Assembly (NCBI GenBank): GCA_014376575.1
Contig: JACMRF010000141.1
Coordinates: forward strand, 1-8,390
DNA length: 8,390 bases
Direction of reading: 5' to 3'
From: Undibacterium sp.
GTDB lineage: Bacteria > Pseudomonadota > Gammaproteobacteria > Burkholderiales > Burkholderiaceae
Part shown: positions 1 through 6,683 of the stretch, one piece after another
Layout of the letters: every line of letters begins with the position of its first letter
Position numbering within the stretch: position 1 is the stretch's first letter
Program-made: the position numbers and the translations under genes
Notes under the pieces: generated by a model
Seen by the model: only the letters and a program-made list of their open reading frames with translations
Told to the model about the DNA's origin: nothing
The model's database searches: none

Positions 1-238
1 GAAACGCGCCCTCGACATAGGGCAGAGGCGTATGCAGATCACCTTGCCCATCAAACTGGCCGCTAGAGGCAAGCGCGAGCCAGGTTTCGAAGTGCTCCGC
101 AATGGTGTGATAAAACAGGCCTTGCTCAGGATGACGGCTTGATACAGCGCGGGGATTTGCTTGGGGGCTGCTTGCAGTTGCGCCGGACGCACTGTTGCGT
201 GCGCGTATGTGGGCGGCAAACGTTGGCTTGTGGCACAT
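1..238 (-). CDS. IS91-family transposase, N-terminal 79 residues (continues past the left edge)
   Basis: On the minus strand an ATG at 238-236 opens a frame with no stop to the window edge. The recognisable part is residues 35-79, with motifs RHPEQGLFYHTIAEHFETW and LASSGQFDGQGDLHTP. I recall this as the conserved N-terminal region of IS91/IS801-type transposases, just ahead of their zinc-binding domain. These are HUH-type rolling-circle transposases that nick single-stranded DNA; the catalytic HUH and tyrosine motifs would lie outside the window. The start is uncertain: there is no clear ribosome binding site, and the frame stays open upstream to a TAG near 270. No damage is visible in this part. 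The transposase 5' end faces the rest of the window, so the element's terminus (terIS) should lie between about 239 and 324. Confidence 0.75.
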   Translation of the reverse strand, partial: MCHKPTFAAHIRARNSASGATASSPQANPRAVSSRHPEQGLFYHTIAEHFETWLALASSGQFDGQGDLHTPLPYVEGAF

Positions 239-324
239 CGGAATGACCGGCGGCTGACATGGCAGCAATATCTATAGCGCATTGATGCATGAATACTGTA
301 CGCCTAAACGCTTATATTGAACGG
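1..324 (-). mobile_element. IS91-like element, transposase 5' (terIS) end; inner boundary approximate
   Basis: The transposase fragment at 1-238 implies an IS91-family element extending leftwards out of the window. The 86 bases from 239 to 324 lie between its start codon and the stop codon of the acetyltransferase remnant, so the terIS end should be in them. IS91-family elements lack classical terminal inverted repeats and make no target duplication. The boundary therefore cannot be placed by eye, and 324 is only the outer limit set by the neighbouring gene remnant. Confidence 0.45.
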
Positions 325-614
325 TCATTGTTTCTCCAGCGTCCGTGCTGGATTGCCGATTACTGTCGTGTATGGATACATATTCGTTGTAACAACAAAA
401 CCCATGCCAACGATGGCGCCTTTGCCAATCACCATAGGCTTACTTTGACTTCCTTCCTTGTTTGATGACTGCTCCTGCACCAATAGAAGCATGATCTCCG
501 GTAACGACATTGCCATTACACTTCATACCGGGAGCAAAAGTGACGTAATTGCCAATGATTTTGGGCGTGTTGTGAAAGGAGGTGAGTATATACTTGCGAC
601 TAAATTCACGTACC
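325..614 (-). pseudogene. Frameshifted C-terminal remnant of a NeuD/PglD-like hexapeptide-repeat acetyltransferase
   Basis: Two minus-strand frames join into one left-handed beta-helix protein. The upstream frame (from about 614 to a TAA near 450) reads IIGNYVTFAPG, then NVVTGDHASIGAGAVIKQG. The downstream frame (ending at 325) reads KPMVIGKGAIVGMGFVVT, then PYTTVIGNPART and stops. This is the typical last coils and C-terminal NPAR motif of sugar O/N-acetyltransferases of the NeuD/PglD type, which use acetyl-CoA to modify nucleotide sugars or surface glycans. The frame change lies around 445-465, where a glycine/lysine-rich linker is expected. The N-terminal half is missing: an in-frame TAG lies just beyond 614, inside the end of the kinase gene. 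I infer a dead gene that is both 5'-truncated and frameshifted. The enzyme class is fairly sure, the exact substrate unknown. Confidence 0.7.
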
Positions 615-1961
615 TAAAGTCAGACTAAGGCGTGCCTCTAAGCCACCGCCTATGCGATTTTTTAGCTGCAGTTTTCCGTTTAGAGCCAGGCTCAATTGGT
701 AAGCGATCGCCAACCCCAAGCCAGTGCCTCCCGTGTGACGATTACGTGAACTTTCCAGTCGATAAAAAGGTTGCATCACTTTATCTAGTTCGGCCTCTGC
801 GATGCCAGGACCACGGTCGAGCACGGAAATCTGTAGTCGTTGCTGTTCTGCGTAGACGTTGACTTCAACGTCTTTCGCATAGTACAAAGCATTATCGACT
901 AAGTTCGTGATAAGGCGCTTCAATGCGTTAGGGCGTGTGATGAAAGTGCTGCCATAGCGGCCTTGCAAATGTACTTTTTGGCCTGCATCGCCGTAATCAA
1001 AAACCAAGCTCTCAAGCATCGCGTCAAGGTCAATTTTGCTGAGTGCTTCGGTTGTACTGTGCGCGCTGCGTGCATAGGCGATACCTTCTTCCACCAAACC
1101 TTGCATGTTATCCAGATCCGTATTGAATTTATTTCTTTGCTCATCCGAATCAAGCAAGTCGGCACGCAAACGCATGCGCGTTATGGGTGTTTGTAAATCA
1201 TGGGAAATGGCTGCGAGAATTTGCAGACGTTCCGCCATGTGATTCACAATACGTTTTTGCATGGCATTAAATGCCGCCGCCGCGCGCACCACCTCTATCG
1301 GACCTTCCAAAGGCAACGGTTCACAGTGCAAGGAGGCGCCCAATTTGTCCGCTGAATTTGCTAATTGTTGTAAAGGTCTTGTTGCCTGTTTGACGGCTAG
1401 CCAGGTAAATAGGCCTAAGCTTAAAATCTGCACGAAGATGACAATCCCACCTAACATCGATTGCGGTTGTTTGTAGAAATTTGCTTGCACCAGCAAGGGC
1501 GTGCCATCTTGCAGATTGAGTGCGAAGGCGATGTCAAATTGTGCTTGCGGGCTTGGTACCGCATGTAATTGATATTGTTTGCCGAGCTTGACTTGCAACT
1601 CTTGCCGCAGTTTGGTGATGGTTTCTTGCGATGTACCGTCCACTTGAGATTTTTCGTTCATCGGTGGATTTACATGGGACGAGTTCAAGCTAAATTGGTA
1701 GTTTTCACGTTGAAAGTAGGGCAGCCAAGCCAGACGTTGGTCGGCAGGTATTTTTTCTAAAATCTGAATTGCATTGCTGAGGTCGGTCTTGAAATAATAC
1801 GCAGCTTGGATTTTTTCTTGATGTCCTTCAACATAAGACAGCCAGGCATTGTTGAGTAAATGTCCCGCCATAATCGCGATGATCCAAATCAGCGTGAGAC
1901 GCGCAAATAACGCACTCGGCCACAAGCGTTTGCTCAGTTTATTCCATAGCTGCATCATCAT
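606..1961 (-). CDS. EnvZ-like transmembrane sensor histidine kinase
   Basis: This 451-residue protein is the sensor of a two-component system in the inner membrane. It autophosphorylates on a histidine and passes the phosphate to the regulator encoded just upstream. Visible parts in order: membrane span about 16-36; periplasmic sensor region about 37-168 with no family I recognise; second span about 170-190; HAMP linker about 190-242; dimerisation/phosphoacceptor domain with SHDLQTPITRMRLR and His254; ATPase domain with N-box NLVDNALYYA (353-362), G1 box DRGPGIA (382-388), F-box FYRLESS and G2 box GGTGLGLAIA (411-420). The H-box resembles EnvZ, with Gln where EnvZ-type proteins usually have Arg. 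All key residues are present, so it should be active. The start codon overlaps the regulator stop as ATGA, and three consecutive ATGs leave the first residue slightly uncertain. Its 3' end runs into an acetyltransferase remnant, but its C-terminus looks complete. Confidence 0.93.
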   Translation of the reverse strand: MMMQLWNKLSKRLWPSALFARLTLIWIIAIMAGHLLNNAWLSYVEGHQEKIQAAYYFKTDLSNAIQILEKIPADQRLAWLPYFQRENYQFSLNSSHVNPPMNEKSQVDGTSQETITKLRQELQVKLGKQYQLHAVPSPQAQFDIAFALNLQDGTPLLVQANFYKQPQSMLGGIVIFVQILSLGLFTWLAVKQATRPLQQLANSADKLGASLHCEPLPLEGPIEVVRAAAAFNAMQKRIVNHMAERLQILAAISHDLQTPITRMRLRADLLDSDEQRNKFNTDLDNMQGLVEEGIAYARSAHSTTEALSKIDLDAMLESLVFDYGDAGQKVHLQGRYGSTFITRPNALKRLITNLVDNALYYAKDVEVNVYAEQQRLQISVLDRGPGIAEAELDKVMQPFYRLESSRNRHTGGTGLGLAIAYQLSLALNGKLQLKNRIGGGLEARLSLTLGT

Positions 1962-2728
1962 TGTGGCTTAATTTCGGTGATTGCTGCGGCAAACACATAG
2001 CCCTCATTACGAATGGTTTTGATATAAGCCATATCGTTTCTTTCCGTAGAAGTTGTTTCTGTATTTTCTTCGCTCAAGCGCTTGCGCAATCGACTGACCA
2101 AAATATCGATAGATCGGTCGAAGGGATCGGCATCTCGACCTTGCGTCAGATTGAGTAATTGATCTCTGCTAAGCACGCGTTGGCGGTGATCTAAAAACAC
2201 CCGTAATAAACGATACTCCGCGCCGCTTAAGGCAACGATGGTGTCGCTGTTGTCGAGCAGATGGCGTGCGATGGTATCTAAGCGCCAGTGACCAAAAGCG
2301 AATAGGTGAGTACTTTCTTGAGCCCGTAAATTGGCGGGCAACATCCGTGATCTGCGGAGGATCGCGCGCACTCGGGCTAGAAGCTCGCGTGATGCGAAAG
2401 GCTTGGTCAGGTAATCATCTGCGCCCATCTCTAAACCGAGAATACGATCGCTCTCTTCGTTTTTTGCAGTTAGCATCAAAATTGGTATCGTACAAACACC
2501 ATTTGCTCGTAGGTCGCGGCATAAGGTGAGACCATCTTCGCCAGGCATCATTAAATCTAGCACGATTAAATCAAACGTAGTGCTTGCGTTTGCGTCGAGC
2601 AGGACACGCAGTTGTTTGCCATTGGCGGCGGTACTGACCTTCAATCCGTTTTTAAGCAAATACTGTGAAAGCAATTCACGGATGTCGGGGTCGTCATCAA
2701 CGATGAGTATGTGATCTAAATTTTCCAT
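1958..2728 (-). CDS. OmpR-family response regulator
   Basis: This 256-residue cytoplasmic transcription factor has a receiver domain (about 6-120) and a winged-helix DNA-binding domain (about 140-247). The receiver has the acidic pair D11/D12, phosphoacceptor D58 in VLDLMMPGEDG, T87 in MLTAKN and K109 in LTKPFA, all expected residues of a working receiver. The recognition helix is DRSIDILVSRLRKRL (204-218), typical of OmpR-type regulators. I chose the ATG at 2728 because MENLDHILIVDDD is the usual start of this family. The frame stays open upstream to a TTG at 2806, but those residues are not receiver-like. The ribosome binding site is weak. It is first in a leftward operon with the kinase (4-base ATGA overlap) and diverges from the ABC exporter operon, which is its most likely target. 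That link is inferred from position alone. Confidence 0.93.
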   Translation of the reverse strand: MENLDHILIVDDDPDIRELLSQYLLKNGLKVSTAANGKQLRVLLDANASTTFDLIVLDLMMPGEDGLTLCRDLRANGVCTIPILMLTAKNEESDRILGLEMGADDYLTKPFASRELLARVRAILRRSRMLPANLRAQESTHLFAFGHWRLDTIARHLLDNSDTIVALSGAEYRLLRVFLDHRQRVLSRDQLLNLTQGRDADPFDRSIDILVSRLRKRLSEENTETTSTERNDMAYIKTIRNEGYVFAAAITEIKPQ

Positions 2729-2796
2729 ATGCCATTTATATCGCAAAACGTGGTCGTCGCGACGCACTTTTGTATCTGAATGTTTCTCGTGCAGCG

Positions 2797-2816
2797 CTAG
2801 CAACAAACTCTAGCAA
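2797..2816. repeat. Tandem direct repeat CTAGCAA-N6-CTAGCAA (candidate operator)
   Basis: CTAGCAA occurs at 2797-2803 and again at 2810-2816, 13 bases start to start. A further TAGCAA lies at 2841-2846. OmpR-family regulators bind tandem direct repeats, usually 10-11 bases apart, so the 13-base spacing is a little wide. It lies about 70-90 bases upstream of the regulator start codon, a suitable place for autoregulation. The operator role is inferred. Confidence 0.3.
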
Positions 2817-2826
2817 AAAATCGGGC

Positions 2827-2853
2827 TGTAAGAAACATCGTAGCAACCTTACA
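2827..2853. promoter_or_regulatory. Inverted repeat TGTAAG-N15-CTTACA (candidate operator)
   Basis: The perfect 6-base arms TGTAAG (2827-2832) and CTTACA (2848-2853) are separated by 15 bases, so their centres are 21 bases, about two helical turns, apart. The site is about 90-115 bases upstream of the ATPase start. It is a plausible binding site for the neighbouring response regulator or another dimeric regulator. No functional evidence is available from sequence alone. Confidence 0.3.
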
Positions 2854-2942
2854 CGTGCTTAATGCTTGGTGTGCCGACGCAATGCAAGTTTTTTTTATCT
2901 TGCGATCGGTGTTGACCCATGTAAACCTAAAGAGAGAAACCT

Positions 2943-3683
2943 ATGAGCACAACGCAATCCACCCTCATTATTTTGAAGAACCTGAGTAAGCAGTATAGGA
3001 ATAAGGCCGGTAATTTTACTGCCTTATCGAATGCTAGTTTCACCGTTAGCCAAGGCGAATTCTTAGCGATTGTAGGAAAGTCAGGTAGTGGAAAATCGAC
3101 TTTACTCAATCTCATCAGTGGCATTGACAGCCCAACATCCGGCGAAATCCGGATCGCCGGCACTGCCATCCACAGTATGAGCGAAGAAGCGCTGGTAAAG
3201 TGGCGCGGAAAAAGCCTGGGTGTCGTGTTTCAATTCTTCCAACTCTTGCCAACCCTTAGCATTATTGAAAACGTCATGCTGCCCATGGACTTCTGTCATA
3301 CCTATCCGCCATCAGAGCGCCGTGCACGCGCATTAGCACTGTTAAAAAAATTGGATATTGCTGAGCAAGCCGATAAGTTGCCAGCGGATCTCTCAGGTGG
3401 CCAGCAACAAAGAGCGGCGATAGCGCGAGCGCTGGCGAATGACCCTGCGGTGATCGTTGCCGATGAACCTACCGGCAATCTCGATTCACACACCTCGAAC
3501 GACGTGATGCAACTATTTGCACAGCTGGTGCGGGAAGGAAAAACAGTGGTCATGGTCACACACGAGCGCGATTTACGTCATTACTTCACACGCACTATCA
3601 CTTTGGTCGACGGTGTGGTGCAGCAAGACCTAAAAGATCTGACTGCAGTGAATGCCAGTGTGGGAGAACTCAACTATGCATAA
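2943..3683 (+). CDS. ABC exporter ATP-binding protein, LolD/MacB/YbbA type
   Basis: This 246-residue cytoplasmic ATPase powers the permease encoded next. All nucleotide-binding motifs are present: Walker A GKSGSGKS (45-52), Q-loop in [18 protein letters not shown] (Q97), signature LSGGQQQR (150-157), Walker B VIVADEP with catalytic E175, D-loop NLDS and H-loop His207 in VTHERD. The [16 protein letters not shown] stretch after the Q-loop is typical of the LolD/MacB/FtsE-like (type VII, mechanotransmission) group, which acts on lipoproteins, antibiotics or envelope lipids rather than importing nutrients. The length is normal for the group. The start ATG matches the usual N-terminus; the upstream purine stretch AGAGAG is a modest ribosome binding site. 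The stop overlaps the permease start by 8 bases, consistent with translational coupling. The substrate cannot be read from sequence. Confidence 0.95.
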   Translation: MSTTQSTLIILKNLSKQYRNKAGNFTALSNASFTVSQGEFLAIVGKSGSGKSTLLNLISGIDSPTSGEIRIAGTAIHSMSEEALVKWRGKSLGVVFQFFQLLPTLSIIENVMLPMDFCHTYPPSERRARALALLKKLDIAEQADKLPADLSGGQQQRAAIARALANDPAVIVADEPTGNLDSHTSNDVMQLFAQLVREGKTVVMVTHERDLRHYFTRTITLVDGVVQQDLKDLTAVNASVGELNYA

Positions 3684-6123
3684 TTCTGTACTCGCTCCAC
3701 GCTGGATAAAAATCTTGCGCGATTTCTGGCTGGCCAAAGCACGTGTATTGATCATGGTGCTGGCTATTGCCGCGGGCGTATTTGCCGTCACCACCATATT
3801 GAGTGCATACACTTTATTGAGTCGCGAGGTGAACGGCAATTATCTCAACACACTGCCTGCCGCCGCTTCGATACAAGTCAATAATATGGATGAGGAAATC
3901 TTAGTCAAATTAAGGCAGCAAGCACATGTCGCAGCGGCAGAAATGCGCACAACATTGAAAGCATCAATGACACTTAAATCGGGCACAAAATTACCTGTGA
4001 CCTTGTTCGTCATTTCGGATTTTAAGAAGATGTTGGTGAGTCGTGTGATGCAGGAAGCCGGTTCATTCGATCCACAAGCGGGCGAAGTTCTTTTAGAACG
4101 TGAAGCGCTTAAGTTCATTAGCGCGAAAGTCGGCACTGCGCTGCAAATCAAAACGAACGATGGGGTACAACATGAGTTGTCCATTACTGGCACGGTGCAC
4201 GATGCGAGCCTGGCGCCGGCATGGCAAGAACAAAATGTCTATGCATACATCACGCCAGCGACTCTGCAACTTCTAATCGATAACGCACAGCTCAATACGC
4301 TCAAATTGCAAGTGAGCGGCGACAACGGGCAAGTAAGTTTTGATCCAGTACTCGTCGATGCCACAGTCGCGAAGGTCGCAAATTGGTTACAGCAACAAGG
4401 AAAGCAAGTCGGTGGAATCAGTGTTCCACCACCGGGTCAGCATCCACATCAAGGGCAAATGAATGGCGTATTAAGTCTGCTATTGGCATTTAGCGTGGTT
4501 GCCTTGCTGTTGAGTGCCGTCCTGACGGCAACCATGATTAATGCGATGCTAGCGCAACAGGTCAGACAAATTGGGGTGATGAAAGCGATAGGAGGCGGTT
4601 CATGGGCAATTGCCCGTATGTATCTGCTGTTTGTGTGTGGACTAGGTTTGTTAGCCACGACAATAGGTTTGCCAACTGGCCTAGTCGCAGGCAATGCATT
4701 AGCGAACGTGGGCACGCAGTTATTTAATATTGACCTACAAAGCACCGATTTGCCTATTTGGGTGTATGCCATCACCGTATTATGTGGCGTAGCCGTCCCG
4801 ATGTTGATCGCGCTGGTACCGATTTATCGTGCCACACATATTACAGTGCGCGAAGCCATCAGCGATGTTGGTGTTGCAGGTGGCTTTAAACCGAATAAGT
4901 TTGTGGACCAGTTGTTACGTCATTTCTCATGGATAGACCGCAGCTTTATTCTGGCACTACGCAATACCTTCAGACGGCGTGGTCGACTTGTGATGAACCT
5001 TATTCTCCTTGGCAGCTCAGGCGCGCTCTTTATCGGCACGCTCAGCGTCAAGAATGCATGGGAAGAAAATCTGCATCTGGCGGCGCAAGACCGTCGTTAC
5101 GATATTGAAACCATTTTGACCACCCCGTCCCCTGAAAAAAGTACGCAAGCGCTCATCGCTTCGGTACCAGGGGTGAAGTTGGTCGAGTCATGGCGGGAGC
5201 AAGGTGCGACAAAGGCGCGTGCTGATGGACTAACCGTAGAGCGCACCTATCCCGATGGTGGCCATGGCAGCTTGGCGCTGATTACTGTGCCTGACGATAG
5301 TCAATTGCTGGGCTTACAAATGCTGGCTGGTCGATGGTTTTCTGCACAACTTAACGACGCAGATAGCGATGGTGTGGTGCTAAATAATGCAGCCTACAAT
5401 TATTTTTCTCGTCCTGCGATCGGTAGCCAGTTATCAATTACTGCCAATGGAAAAAATCTCTCTTTGAAAGTTCTGGGCGTGGCACGAGAAATTATGACAG
5501 GTTCCCACGTTTATATCAGTCAGGCGGCCTATCGTAAGCATATGAGTTCTAGTGGAGAGTCGAATGTGTATCGGGTCGTACTCGAGCAGCACGATGCGCA
5601 ATCTTTAATACGCCAGGCGAATCTTATCGAAGCTAGATTGGCGCAAGAAAATATCCGCATCAAATTGAATGTGACAGAGAGCATCATGGGCGCAGCATTG
5701 GATTCACACACCATGGTTTTGATCGTCGTGTTGTTACTCATGTCAGGCTTGATGGCCGGTGTTGGCGCCTTAGGCTTAGCGTCCGCCATGGGTACCAGCG
5801 TCATCGAACGTACCCGAGAATTTGGCATCATGCGCACGATAGGTGGTAGCGCCTCAACCATATTAAGAAACCTGATTGGTGAAGGCATACTCATCGGTCT
5901 GCTCAGCACGTTTTGCGCCATGCTCTTGTCCTTACCTCTGGGTCTAATTCTTGGCGAGATCAACAGTGGTATGAATGCCGGTTTGACGTTGCCGATTCTA
6001 TTTTCTCCGAGCGCATCGCTGATCTGGATCGTAGGCACGGTGGTGCTATCCATCTTGGCAAGTAGCCTACCTGCAATGCGTGCAGCGCGTTTAAGTGTGC
6101 GTGACACTTTGGCCTTTGTTTAA
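3676..6123 (+). CDS. Double FtsX-domain ABC permease (MacB/YbbP-like), 815 residues
   Basis: This inner-membrane protein partners the ATPase encoded just upstream. I count about eight membrane spans: near 23-47, 265-288, 314-340, 361-384, 438-457, 679-703, 733-760 and 782-800. They form two similar halves, each with one span, a large extracytoplasmic domain (about 48-262 and 458-676), then an FtsX-like three-span domain. Each half has the cytoplasmic signature of the fold: VRQIGVMKAIGG (296-307) and TREFGIMRTIGG (713-724), followed by a C-terminal RATHITVREAI or RAARLSVRDTL. Two-FtsX proteins of about 800 residues resemble YbbP-type permeases, although E. coli YbbP is described with ten spans. 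I placed the start at 3676 because GGGAG at 3662-3666 is well spaced before it; an in-frame ATG at 3652 has no such site. No adaptor (MacA/HlyD-like) gene is adjacent. The likely role is export or envelope remodelling, probably under the divergent two-component system. Confidence 0.92.
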   Translation: MHNSVLAPRWIKILRDFWLAKARVLIMVLAIAAGVFAVTTILSAYTLLSREVNGNYLNTLPAAASIQVNNMDEEILVKLRQQAHVAAAEMRTTLKASMTLKSGTKLPVTLFVISDFKKMLVSRVMQEAGSFDPQAGEVLLEREALKFISAKVGTALQIKTNDGVQHELSITGTVHDASLAPAWQEQNVYAYITPATLQLLIDNAQLNTLKLQVSGDNGQVSFDPVLVDATVAKVANWLQQQGKQVGGISVPPPGQHPHQGQMNGVLSLLLAFSVVALLLSAVLTATMINAMLAQQVRQIGVMKAIGGGSWAIARMYLLFVCGLGLLATTIGLPTGLVAGNALANVGTQLFNIDLQSTDLPIWVYAITVLCGVAVPMLIALVPIYRATHITVREAISDVGVAGGFKPNKFVDQLLRHFSWIDRSFILALRNTFRRRGRLVMNLILLGSSGALFIGTLSVKNAWEENLHLAAQDRRYDIETILTTPSPEKSTQALIASVPGVKLVESWREQGATKARADGLTVERTYPDGGHGSLALITVPDDSQLLGLQMLAGRWFSAQLNDADSDGVVLNNAAYNYFSRPAIGSQLSITANGKNLSLKVLGVAREIMTGSHVYISQAAYRKHMSSSGESNVYRVVLEQHDAQSLIRQANLIEARLAQENIRIKLNVTESIMGAALDSHTMVLIVVLLLMSGLMAGVGALGLASAMGTSVIERTREFGIMRTIGGSASTILRNLIGEGILIGLLSTFCAMLLSLPLGLILGEINSGMNAGLTLPILFSPSASLIWIVGTVVLSILASSLPAMRAARLSVRDTLAFV

Positions 6124-6143
6124 AAAACGATAGTGATTCTATG

Positions 6144-6150
6144 AAGAGGA
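6144..6150 (+). promoter_or_regulatory. Ribosome binding site of the 38-residue microprotein
   Basis: AAGAGGA ends seven bases before the ATG at 6158. This good Shine-Dalgarno match is the main evidence that the short frame is translated. It is clearly better than the sites in front of the regulator and the ATPase. Confidence 0.65.
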
Positions 6151-6157
6151 AAGAAAA

Positions 6158-6274
6158 ATGAAAAAGAGAGATTGGATTGTCGTCACTGTGACCTTGCTGG
6201 TCATCGGTGGACTCATGTATATGGCCCATAATTTTCAGATGTTCGAATTTATTAAGCGTCTGCATGGGCGTTGA
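6158..6274 (+). CDS. Single-span membrane microprotein (38 residues) at the end of the ABC operon
   Basis: The frame begins MKKRDWIVV, crosses the membrane once (about residues 6-23, strongly hydrophobic), and ends in a short charged, probably amphipathic tail HNFQMFEFIKRLHGR. It starts 34 bases after the permease stop with a well-placed AAGAGGA, so it very probably belongs to the exporter transcript. Positive residues flank both ends of the span; the KKR at the N-terminus favours a cytoplasmic N-terminus. I do not recognise a family. By analogy with other small membrane proteins in transporter operons (AcrZ with AcrB, KdpF with KdpABC) it could stabilise or tune the permease, but this is inference. 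Chance occurrence is possible for so short a frame; the hydrophobic block, ribosome binding site and position argue against it. Confidence 0.65.
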   Translation: MKKRDWIVVTVTLLVIGGLMYMAHNFQMFEFIKRLHGR

Positions 6275-6393
6275 GACTAGTGTCTCGCATCTTATTCGGC
6301 GAACACAGGCGTAGGCCGGTTCTGCGCTTGGAATACCTGAGTATTGAGGAGAACGGACGCGCTACAAGAAAGTAGGTTTATCGGATGGTGTTA

Positions 6394-6455
6394 CGCGCAA
6401 GCCAGCAGCCCCTGTGGCGAATTATGTCTTGCCATCCAAGCCCTCGGCTTGCGCG
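6394..6455. repeat. Inverted repeat, 10-base arms CGCGCAAGCC / GGCTTGCGCG
   Basis: Perfect 10-base arms at 6394-6403 and 6446-6455 enclose 42 bases. Inside the loop a smaller imperfect stem, TGGCGA/TTGCCA (one G-T pair), can form. In RNA this would be a two-tier stem-loop about 120 bases after the microprotein stop. The T-rich stretch at 6472-6477 is too far from the stem for a normal intrinsic terminator. It could be a dispersed intergenic repeat, a structured RNA or the 3' end of the exporter transcript. Confidence 0.45.
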
Positions 6456-6628
6456 CATCTTCCAATTTAAGTTTTTTAAGTATTATTAGGTCCTCGTCAC
6501 CACACACATTTGTGGAATGAATTCTGATCACCGAAAGATCGTCTGAGCCGCTTCATAAATTTCAGCTGCACCACTTACTCAGGTAAGCATAGCAGCGTAA
6601 TTATCCACTGTGTGCAAGAGCAGCGATT

Positions 6629-6683
6629 GTAAGCGCAGATGCGGTTACGGTATTTTTAATTCAAATTTAATACCATTAAATTT
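6629..6683. promoter_or_regulatory. Cluster of overlapping palindromes, candidate operators
   Basis: Three inverted repeats are packed into 55 bases. At 6629-6648, GTAAGCGCA and TGCGGTTAC pair with one mismatch around a 2-base centre. At 6649-6674, GGTATT pairs with AATACC. At 6663-6683, AAATTTAA pairs perfectly with TTAAATTT around TACCA. Such density in AT-rich DNA about 210-270 bases upstream of the pilin pseudogene suggests a former control region, or nucleoid-protein binding DNA. The role is inferred. Confidence 0.3.

Larger units (their letters stand above)
2729..2942. promoter_or_regulatory. Divergent intergenic region between the regulator and the ABC operon
   Basis: These 214 bases must hold the promoters of both operons, since the two first genes point away from each other. 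I see no near-consensus sigma-70 promoter on either strand; TATCTT at 2896-2901 after a T-tract is a possible -10 element for the exporter, without a good -35. The region holds an inverted repeat (2827-2853), a tandem direct repeat (2797-2816) and a short palindrome CGTCGCGACG (2755-2764) in the regulator leader. A weak purine-rich AGAGAG precedes the exporter start codon at 2943. Confidence 0.6.

Noticed and set aside
126..260. A 45-codon minus-strand frame starting at ATG 260
   Set aside because: It is out of frame with the transposase motifs, which read continuously in the neighbouring frame from ATG 238, and its product resembles nothing known to me.
2729..2806. A longer response regulator beginning at TTG 2806
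   Set aside because: The extra 26 residues are not part of any receiver domain and the ATG at 2728 gives the usual family N-terminus.
3652..3675. An earlier in-frame ATG for the permease
   Set aside because: GGGAG at 3662-3666 is positioned for ATG 3676 and lies downstream of ATG 3652, which has no ribosome binding site of its own.
5529..6107. A 192-codon minus-strand frame opposite the permease
   Set aside because: It is the antisense of a well supported FtsX domain, has no recognisable domain and is a by-product of the permease codon pattern.
6394..6455. Integron attC site
   Set aside because: The palindrome lacks the GTTRRRY and RYYYAAC boxes and there is no integrase or cassette structure nearby.
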